NCBI GenBank assembly: GCA_027676805.1 | Contig: JAQENU010000010.1 | Span: 1,275-65,274, forward strand | DNA length: 64,000 nucleotides | DNA from: Coprobacillaceae bacterium UN01-12pH3A | GTDB lineage: Bacteria; Bacillota_I; Bacilli_A; Erysipelotrichales; Coprobacillaceae | Reading direction: 5' to 3' | Shown here: positions 57,842 through 64,000 of the stretch, piece after piece | How positions within the stretch are numbered: the first letter of the stretch is position 1 | How the letters are laid out: each line of letters begins with the position of its first letter | The notes under the pieces: generated by a model | The model's input: the letters and a program-made list of their open reading frames with translations, nothing else | Database searches by the model: none | What the model was told of the DNA's origin: nothing | Program-made: the position numbers and the translations under genes

Positions 57842-58390
57842 ATGGGATATACAGAAATGATTTTTATTGCTGTCGGATTGGCAATGGATGCCTTTGCCTT
57901 AGCTTTATGCCTCGGTTTGCCAATGCATAAGATGGATTGGGGAAAAGGGATTAAAGTAGGCATATACTTCGGCTTCTTTCAAGGATTGATGCCCTTTATC
58001 GGCTATTTATTAGGAAAGCAGTTTGCAGTTCATATCGCCCAGATCGATCATTGGATTGCCTTTATTTTATTAACCTATACCGGCATTAACATGCTTAGAG
58101 AAGCTCATATAGAAGAAGAAGTCTGCCCGTCTTTTGATTTTAAGACACTGTTTCCATTATCCATCGCCTGCAGCATCGATGCTTTTGCCATTGGAATCAC
58201 CTTTGCATTCTTTAAAATAGAAATTTTGGATGCGATACTAATCATTGCTGTGATTACTGCCGTTATCTCTATCATAGGCGTTAAGATCGGGCATCTGTTT
58301 GGAAGCAAGCTTAAATCCAAAGCCGATATTTTAGGTGGAGTGATTTTGATCCTGATGGGAATCAAAATTTTGATTGAACATTTATTTTGA
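57842..58390 (+). CDS. mntP: Manganese efflux pump MntP
   Basis: 182 aa from the ATG at 57842 behind AGGTGA. Six membrane helices with the two conserved acidic motifs AMDAFALAL (near residue 17) and SIDAFAIGI (near 108). It exports manganese. No yybP-ykoY manganese riboswitch was seen in the short upstream region. Confidence 0.93.
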   Translation: MGYTEMIFIAVGLAMDAFALALCLGLPMHKMDWGKGIKVGIYFGFFQGLMPFIGYLLGKQFAVHIAQIDHWIAFILLTYTGINMLREAHIEEEVCPSFDFKTLFPLSIACSIDAFAIGITFAFFKIEILDAILIIAVITAVISIIGVKIGHLFGSKLKSKADILGGVILILMGIKILIEHLF

Positions 58391-58418
58391 TAAATTGAAA
58401 ATAGATTGAAAGCGGATA

Positions 58419-58444
58419 AGCACTGAATAAATCAGTGTTTTTTT
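58419..58444 (+). terminator. Terminator after mntP
   Basis: Stem CACTGA/TCAGTG with a 5-nt loop, then seven T residues. Confidence 0.8.
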
Positions 58445-58527
58445 ATATTACCTGTCATTTTCGAAAGAAAATTAGCGATTGTCATCGTTACTCAGACATA
58501 GTATAATTTGGCGAAGGAGGTATTTTT

Positions 58528-59094
58528 ATGAATCCAATCATGTGTATCACTTTGAATAATCAAAAACAAATTAAAATTGAATTGTATCCGGACATTGCCC
58601 CAAATACCGTCAATAGTATGATCACGCTTATCCAGCAAGGCTTGCTTGATCATCGCCCAATTCAAAGAATTGCCTATGATTTTGTGCTTCAGTTTACATA
58701 CAACGGATTTAACCATGATCCTAAATGTGAATATATCATCGATGGGGAATTTGATGAAAACGGACATGCTAATCCGATCGCTTTTGAAAAAGGTGTTGTC
58801 GGAATGGGCGGAGATGGCAGCAGCATCGCTTCAGGCTGTGATTTTTTTATTGTAATCGGCGATCAATGTCAGGAGCGCTTAAACGGTAAATTCACGGCCT
58901 TTGGAAAAGTGATCAGCGGTTATGAAGAAGTGGATAGGATCATTCAAGTACCCACTAAAAAAATAATACGTGCAGACAATCCCAATGTGGATATCAATGA
59001 ACCCCTTGTTCCTGAAATCATGGAAAAGGTTACCGTTGAAACCTTTGGCATTGAATATCCGAAACCACATATTTTACGCTATGGAGAATCCTAA
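58528..59094 (+). CDS. Cyclophilin-type peptidyl-prolyl isomerase
   Basis: 188 aa, no signal peptide, so cytosolic. The core is IELYPDIAPNTVNSMITL, the RPIQRIAYDFVLQ strand and LNGKFTAFGKVISGYEEVD. The usual F-H-R-V (catalytic Arg) is replaced by IQRIAYDF, so the active-site Arg is kept. Single-gene unit just before nrdD. Folding helper is the likely role. Confidence 0.88.
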   Translation: MNPIMCITLNNQKQIKIELYPDIAPNTVNSMITLIQQGLLDHRPIQRIAYDFVLQFTYNGFNHDPKCEYIIDGEFDENGHANPIAFEKGVVGMGGDGSSIASGCDFFIVIGDQCQERLNGKFTAFGKVISGYEEVDRIIQVPTKKIIRADNPNVDINEPLVPEIMEKVTVETFGIEYPKPHILRYGES

Positions 59095-59156
59095 GCACAT
59101 CTTTAGTAATCAAAAAGATTTTATTTTATAATGAGTCATATATAAGGAGTGGGAAA

Positions 59157-61289
59157 ATGAAATTAGAGGAAATCAGAGTTATAAAAAAGGATAATACCAA
59201 AGAAGTATTTAATATCCAAAAAGTAGTTATCGCTGTAAATAAATCAGCTTATCGTACTTTAGTTACGTTCACAGATGAGGACATTAAAAAGATCTGTGAA
59301 ATTGTAGAAAAACGGGTTGGGGAATTAACACATCCGGAAATCTATATTGCACAAATGCACAACATTGTTGAAGAAGCCCTGGAAGCTACCAATCCCAAAG
59401 TGGCAAAAAGCTATCGTGACTACCGTAACTATAAGCAGGATTTTGTGCAGATGCTGGATGAAGTCTATAAAAAATCACAATCGATCATGTATATCGGGGA
59501 TAAAGAAAACAGCAATACAGACAGTGCCCTTGTTTCTACAAAGCGCAGTCTGATCTTTAATCAATTAAATAAAGAATTGTATCAAAAGTTCTTTTTAACG
59601 ACAGAAGAGCTGCAGGCCTGCCGTGACGGATATATTTATATCCATGATATGTCAGCTCGCCGTGATACGATGAACTGCTGTCTTTTTGACGTTCAGAATG
59701 TTTTAAAAGGCGGGTTTGAAATGGGGAACCTTTGGTATAACGAGCCTAAAACATTAGATGTTGCATTTGATGTTATCGGGGATATTATCCTTTCTGCTGC
59801 CAGTCAGCAATATGGCGGGTTTACCGTACCAAGTGTCGACTTATTATTAGAACCTTATGCAATAAAGCAATATGAAATCTTAAAAAGAAAATATACAAAC
59901 TTGGGACTGGGACAGGAAAAAGCAGAAGAAGCTGCTTTAAAAGATATCGAAAGAGAATTCAGACAAGGATTCCAGGGATGGGAATATAAATTCAACTCGG
60001 TTTCTTCATCTCGCGGAGATTACCCTTTCATTACAGTAACTACAGGAACAGGAACAGGACGCTTCGCCAAAATGGCATCTCTTAAAATGCTGGAAGTGCG
60101 TCGTATCGGTCAGGGAAAAGACGGAAGTAAAAAGCCTGTATTATTCCCTAAGATTGTTTTCTTATATGATGAAGAGCTTCATGGTGAAGGAAAACCATTA
60201 GAAGATTTATTCGAAGCCGGTGTCCTTTGTTCAAGCAAAACTATGTATCCGGACTGGTTAAGTTTAAGCGGTGATGGTTATGTCGCAAGTATGTATAAAA
60301 AGTATGGAAAGATCGTTTCTCCAATGGGATGCCGTGCTTTCTTATCCCCTTGGTATGAAAGAGGCGGAATGGAACCGGCAGATGATAAGGATGAACCTAT
60401 ATTTGTCGGACGCTTCAACATTGGTGCAGTCAGCCTTCATTTACCAATGATTTATGCCAAAGCGAAACAGGAATCACGTGATTTCTATGAAGTATTAGAT
60501 TACTACATGAATTTAATCCGTGAACTGCATATACGTACATATGACTACTTAGGAGAGATGAAAGCTTCTGTAAACCCACTCGCTTACTGTGAAGGCGGGT
60601 TCTATGGCGGTAATCTGAAACTAAATGATAAGATTAAACCATTGCTTAAATCTTCTACAGCCTCTTTTGGAATTACAGCCTTGAATGAATTAGAGCAGCT
60701 GCATCATAAAAAATCACTTTATGAAGATGGAAGCTTTGCTTTAGAAGTGCTTGACTACATCAATAAAAAAGTGAATGAATTCAAAAAAGAAGATGGTATC
60801 CTCTATGCAATTTACGGAACACCGGCAGAAAGTTTATGTGGATTGCAGATTCAGCAGTTCCGTAAAAAATACGGTGTCATTGAAAATGTATCCGACCGTG
60901 AATATGTCAGCAATTCTTTCCACTGCCATGTCTCAGAAGATATTACCCCTATCGAAAAACAGGACAGTGAAGGACGTTTCTGGGATCTGTGTAACGGTGG
61001 AAAAATCCAGTATGTAAAATATCCGATCGATTATAATATTGATGCGTTTAAAACATTATTGAAACGTGCAATGAAAAAAGGATTCTATGAAGGTGTCAAT
61101 TTATCCCTTTCTTATTGTGATGACTGCGGTCATGAAGAATTAAACATGGATGTATGCCCGGTCTGCGGAAGTACTAATCTGACAAAAATTGAACGTATGA
61201 ACGGTTATTTATCTTACTCAAGAGTAAAAGGGGATACTCGTTTGAATGATGCTAAGATGGCAGAAATTAAAGAAAGGAAATCAATGTAA
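59157..61289 (+). CDS. nrdD: Anaerobic ribonucleoside-triphosphate reductase
   Basis: 710 aa. Makes deoxyribonucleotides without oxygen by a glycyl-radical mechanism. An ATP-cone allosteric domain (~3-95) precedes the ten-stranded barrel with catalytic cysteines (MNCCLFDVQNVLKGG, AYCEGGFYGG). The C-terminal zinc site is CDDCGHE...CPVCGS, and the glycyl-radical loop is RMNGYLSYSR. AGGAG before the ATG. Its activase NrdG is encoded next (TAATG). Confidence 0.97.
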   Translation: MKLEEIRVIKKDNTKEVFNIQKVVIAVNKSAYRTLVTFTDEDIKKICEIVEKRVGELTHPEIYIAQMHNIVEEALEATNPKVAKSYRDYRNYKQDFVQMLDEVYKKSQSIMYIGDKENSNTDSALVSTKRSLIFNQLNKELYQKFFLTTEELQACRDGYIYIHDMSARRDTMNCCLFDVQNVLKGGFEMGNLWYNEPKTLDVAFDVIGDIILSAASQQYGGFTVPSVDLLLEPYAIKQYEILKRKYTNLGLGQEKAEEAALKDIEREFRQGFQGWEYKFNSVSSSRGDYPFITVTTGTGTGRFAKMASLKMLEVRRIGQGKDGSKKPVLFPKIVFLYDEELHGEGKPLEDLFEAGVLCSSKTMYPDWLSLSGDGYVASMYKKYGKIVSPMGCRAFLSPWYERGGMEPADDKDEPIFVGRFNIGAVSLHLPMIYAKAKQESRDFYEVLDYYMNLIRELHIRTYDYLGEMKASVNPLAYCEGGFYGGNLKLNDKIKPLLKSSTASFGITALNELEQLHHKKSLYEDGSFALEVLDYINKKVNEFKKEDGILYAIYGTPAESLCGLQIQQFRKKYGVIENVSDREYVSNSFHCHVSEDITPIEKQDSEGRFWDLCNGGKIQYVKYPIDYNIDAFKTLLKRAMKKGFYEGVNLSLSYCDDCGHEELNMDVCPVCGSTNLTKIERMNGYLSYSRVKGDTRLNDAKMAEIKERKSM

Positions 61290-61780
61290 TGCGTTATCAT
61301 GATATTACCAAAGATGATATGTTGAATGGGGACGGACTGCGTGTCGTACTCTGGATTTCAGGATGTACCCATGCCTGTGAACAATGCCAGAACCCTATAA
61401 CTTGGGATATTAATGACGGTCTGGTTTTTGATGAAAAAGCAAAAGCTGAATTATTTGAAATCCTGGGACGTGACTATATTTCCGGCATCACGCTGAGCGG
61501 TGGAGATCCATTGCATCCGCAAAACCGTGAAGAAGTCGGAAAATTAATTGAAGAAATCAAAGAAAAGTTTCCTAATAAAACGATCTGGTGTTATACCGGC
61601 TTCTTATATGAAGAACTAGAAAATTTAAACTTCATGCCTCTCATCGATGTATTAGTAGATGGAAAATTTGTGATTGGACTGCTTGATCATCAGCTGCATT
61701 GGCGTGGAAGTTCAAATCAGCGTGTAATCGATGTGAAAGAGACCTTAGCGTTAAATAAGATTGTTTTGCATAATTCTTAG
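61289..61780 (+). CDS. nrdG: Anaerobic ribonucleotide reductase activating protein
   Basis: 163 aa, radical SAM activase that puts the glycyl radical on NrdD. SGCTHACEQCQNP (CxxxCxxC) near residue 27 and ITLSGGDPL near 70. The ATG shares one base with the nrdD stop. Shorter than PflA-type activases, as usual for NrdG. Confidence 0.97.
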   Translation: MRYHDITKDDMLNGDGLRVVLWISGCTHACEQCQNPITWDINDGLVFDEKAKAELFEILGRDYISGITLSGGDPLHPQNREEVGKLIEEIKEKFPNKTIWCYTGFLYEELENLNFMPLIDVLVDGKFVIGLLDHQLHWRGSSNQRVIDVKETLALNKIVLHNS

Positions 61781-61808
61781 AAGATGGTTTCCCATCTTCT
61801 CTTTTTTT
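61779..61808 (+). terminator. Terminator after nrdG
   Basis: Perfect 9-bp stem AGAAGATGG/CCATCTTCT with a 4-nt loop, then CTTTTTTT. Confidence 0.85.
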
Positions 61809-61885
61809 CTCTTTTATTTTCCATCTTTTTATAGTATGATGGTGCTGAAAGCATTTTCAAAATATGAAAAGAGAGTGAAAAAAGC

Positions 61886-62881
61886 GTGGATTATAAAGAT
61901 AATTTTGACTACTTTCTGGAAGAAAAACAAATTAATACGTATCAATTAGTAAAAGAAATAGTAAACCAAGAAGAACATCGAGTATTCTATTTTAAAGACT
62001 TGGAAAGTCACTTTTTGTATGTGAATGATGCATTTGTCAGTAAATTTAATTTAAAGAGCCGTGATGAAGTGATTGGCAAAACCGACTATGAGTTATTTAC
62101 TCATTGTCCCGAACATGCTAAACTGGCTTATCGGGATGAGCAGGAAATCATTGCAACGGGAAAAGCGATTGATATTCTTGAATATGAGGGGATCCGAGAT
62201 GGGATTGAACGGGTTGTGCGTACGCATAAATATCCACTCTATGATCATCAGCATCGTATCTGTGGGACATTTGGGATTTCTGAGGATATCAGTATGGATC
62301 TCCAGATCATTCAAGAGGAAAGAAAAAAAGAAATAGAAATGGCACAGCAAATTCATAGGCTTAATGAAAAGGTTAACGAAGATGCATTGAGCAAGCTGAA
62401 AAATGCACGCTATGCCAAGCGTCGCTATCGTTATCTGTACCAGCAGTTTATCAAGGAGTACATTCCTTTTTCCATCATTCTTTTAGATAGTGATAACTTT
62501 AAACAGGTAAACGATGAATTTGGACATATGATCGGGGATCTAGTAATCAAGTATATTGGAAAGATCCTGTTATCGATCAAGGAAAATTATAAAAACGAAT
62601 TAGATATTTGCCGAATAGGCGGAGATGAATTTTTAGTTATTTTACCAAGCACAACGATCAAAGATGCCACAGATGTCGCTTTTATGATTAAAGATGCTTT
62701 TGAACAGCAGCCTTTTTGTGAAAATGAAATTCTGACAAATATCACCTTTTCGATGGGTGTCGGTGAAATTCAGCTAAGTGAAACATTAGAAGACTTTTTA
62801 CACCGAGTAGATACGCACTTATATCGTGCAAAACGCAATGGTAAGAATGATATTGACTTTAATGTATCAAATTTAATTTAA
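61886..62881 (+). CDS. PAS-GGDEF diguanylate cyclase
   Basis: 331 aa. A PAS sensor domain (~30-145, FYFKDLESHFLYVND...GISEDI) is linked by a coiled coil (~145-185) to a GGDEF domain. The catalytic motif is intact (RIGGDEF, near residue 243-249) and the metal Asp is in LLDSDNF. The RxxD inhibition site is absent. The usual Leu-Tyr-Asn-Arg-Arg start of the domain is altered to LKNARYAKRRY. It should make cyclic di-GMP. Start is GTG; its ribosome-binding site is weak. Confidence 0.85.
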   Translation: MDYKDNFDYFLEEKQINTYQLVKEIVNQEEHRVFYFKDLESHFLYVNDAFVSKFNLKSRDEVIGKTDYELFTHCPEHAKLAYRDEQEIIATGKAIDILEYEGIRDGIERVVRTHKYPLYDHQHRICGTFGISEDISMDLQIIQEERKKEIEMAQQIHRLNEKVNEDALSKLKNARYAKRRYRYLYQQFIKEYIPFSIILLDSDNFKQVNDEFGHMIGDLVIKYIGKILLSIKENYKNELDICRIGGDEFLVILPSTTIKDATDVAFMIKDAFEQQPFCENEILTNITFSMGVGEIQLSETLEDFLHRVDTHLYRAKRNGKNDIDFNVSNLI

Positions 62882-62895
62882 TAGGAGAGAGATTT

Positions 62896-63795
62896 ATGTA
62901 TTTAGTATTTGATATTGGCGGAACATTTGTAAAATATGGATTGATGAATGATATGGGAGAAATCTTTGAAAAAGGAAAAACCCCCACAATCAATGATAAT
63001 CTGGAAGCATTCTTAGACAGTTTAGTTACAGTTTATAAACAGCAAAAAGATATTAAGGGAATTGCGGTTAGTTGTCCCGGATTAGTGGATATTGATAAAG
63101 GTATCGTCTATGGTGGTGGGGCTGTCACTTGCTTAGATCAGGTTCATATTGTCGATGAACTATCAAAGCGCTGTGACGGACTGCCTGTCTCAGCGGAAAA
63201 TGATGGAAAATGTGCCGGTCTGGCAGAGGCTTGGATTGGTGCAGCCAAAGATGTAGATAACTGCTGCGTACTGGCATTTGGTACCGGAGTTGCCGGAGCG
63301 ATTATCAAAGATAAGAAGATTCATCGCGGAAATCATCTTGTTGCCGGAGAAGCTAGCTATTTTATTATGGATGCCGATCGTAAAAGCGTAAAGCTGAAAT
63401 ATTTTGGTCATGATTCTTCAACTCTAGGTACTCTAAAAAAAGCAGAACGCTTATTAGGGATGGAAGCGGGAAGTTTAAGCGGAGAAAAACTCTTCAGCTT
63501 AGCTAAAGACAATGATCCGATCGCTACAGAAGTATTAGAAGATTTCTATTTCAATATTGCCGTGCAATGCTATAACCTGCAATATGTGTTTGATCCCGAT
63601 ATTATTTGTATCGGCGGCGGAATCAGCGAGCAGCCTTCTGTCATTGAAGGAATCAACCGCTATGTAACTGCGATCTATGAAAATACCAAACAGTTTTTAA
63701 AACCGGAAGTGACTGTTTGTCAGTTTAATAATGATTCTAATTTGATTGGTGCTTTATATAATTTTAAACAGATTCATGAACCCCAAGACCGTTAA
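62896..63795 (+). CDS. ROK-family sugar kinase-like protein
   Basis: 299 aa. N-terminal phosphate loop DIGGTFVKYGL, then CPGLVDIDKG and FGTGVAGAII of the ROK fold; AENDGKCAG holds the catalytic Asp. The zinc cluster CxCGxxGC, common in ROK kinases, is missing. It may phosphorylate a hexose or an amino sugar. It follows the cyclase gene by 14 bp, so the two are probably one transcript. Confidence 0.88.
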   Translation: MYLVFDIGGTFVKYGLMNDMGEIFEKGKTPTINDNLEAFLDSLVTVYKQQKDIKGIAVSCPGLVDIDKGIVYGGGAVTCLDQVHIVDELSKRCDGLPVSAENDGKCAGLAEAWIGAAKDVDNCCVLAFGTGVAGAIIKDKKIHRGNHLVAGEASYFIMDADRKSVKLKYFGHDSSTLGTLKKAERLLGMEAGSLSGEKLFSLAKDNDPIATEVLEDFYFNIAVQCYNLQYVFDPDIICIGGGISEQPSVIEGINRYVTAIYENTKQFLKPEVTVCQFNNDSNLIGALYNFKQIHEPQDR

Positions 63796-63809
63796 ATCGG
63801 TCTTTTTAT
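63785..63809 (+). terminator. Terminator after ROK gene
   Basis: Stem AAGACCG/CGGTCTT with a 6-nt loop, then TTTTT. Confidence 0.8.
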
Positions 63810-63871
63810 TATAATAAAATCCTGTTGATGTTTATAGTATACCTGTTCCACATAGGGAATTATTGGGGATT

Positions 63872-63902
63872 AAAAAAACAGCCAGCTTGATAAACCGACT
63901 GT
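63872..63902 (-). terminator. Probable leftward terminator at window end
   Basis: A stem of about 10 bp with G-U pairs (63878-63888 with 63893-63902), followed on the minus strand by seven T residues. It suggests a minus-strand gene ending to its right. The remaining ~100 bp show only a short open frame (stop at 63911-63913) that I cannot assign. Confidence 0.45.
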
Positions 63903-64000
63903 GTACAGCATTAAATTGTCAATACGTTGTGATTCTCCCAATTTCTAATATCCGCCTTTATAGCTATGAGACATTTGAGCATAAATGAAGGCTTATATCA

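Noticed and set aside
58492..58767. 91-aa minus-strand frame opposite the cyclophilin gene
   Set aside because: Shadow of the cyclophilin coding region; it overlaps its start and ribosome-binding site.
63911..63997. 28-codon minus-strand frame at the window end
   Set aside because: Closed at both ends within the window, no ribosome-binding site, no family; only the nearby terminator is reported.

Overview
The window reads as a low-GC Bacillota chromosome, most likely a spore-forming anaerobe of the Erysipelotrichia type. This is inferred from gene content and order, not from any rRNA. It carries the translation/transcription cluster in the Bacillus order: cysS-mrnC-rlmB-sigH-rpmG-secE-nusG, rplKAJL, rpoBC, rpsL-rpsG-fusA-tuf. 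It carries two sporulation modules (cwlJ-gerQ and yabP-yabQ beside rqcP and divIC). For anaerobic life it has NrdDG and a glycyl-radical activase. I saw no rRNA, tRNA, CRISPR array, phage or insertion sequence.

Layout. 1-1.4 kb: a MerR/methyltransferase fusion gene, plus a leftward, operator-flanked promoter for a gene outside the window. 1.5-23.4 kb: the informational cluster, almost all on the minus strand, interrupted by a membrane GDPD gene (6-7.8 kb) and a free-methionine sulfoxide reductase gene on the plus strand (18.8 kb). 23.6-30.8 kb: a lipoprotein, cwlJ-gerQ, folC, ung, and a run GDPD-rqcP-yabP-yabQ-divIC-murE. 31-34.5 kb: a HAD phosphatase, a DeoR regulator with a transglutaminase-like protein, and an orphan glycyl-radical activase. 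34.6-43.5 kb: a full kdp potassium locus (kdpFABC, an unrecognised gene, kdpDE). 43.6-52.8 kb: an accessory block of acetyltransferases, a Vat-like acetyltransferase, a MATE pump with an AraC-GNAT fusion regulator, a TetR-controlled ABC transporter and an AraC regulator. 52.9-64 kb: a flavin oxidoreductase, a lipoprotein, an Lrp/aminotransferase pair, mntP, a cyclophilin, nrdDG, a diguanylate cyclase and a ROK protein.

Observations that stand out: (i) cwlJ seems to start at a non-standard AUC codon; (ii) kdpF and kdpD both have tandem 11-bp direct repeats upstream that fit KdpE sites; (iii) an unrecognised 294-aa protein is encoded between kdpC and kdpD; (iv) RpoB has Asn at the position of E. 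coli His526, a natural rifampicin-resistance residue in Mollicutes; (v) ribosomal protein L11 lacks four residues of the proline-rich thiopeptide-binding loop; (vi) a 14-bp inverted repeat encloses the rpoB promoter. With the Vat-like enzyme, the MATE pump and the MerR-methyltransferase, several of these point to intrinsic antibiotic tolerance.

Starts were corrected where a Shine-Dalgarno sequence clearly favours an internal codon. Comparisons with known proteins are from memory and were not searched.
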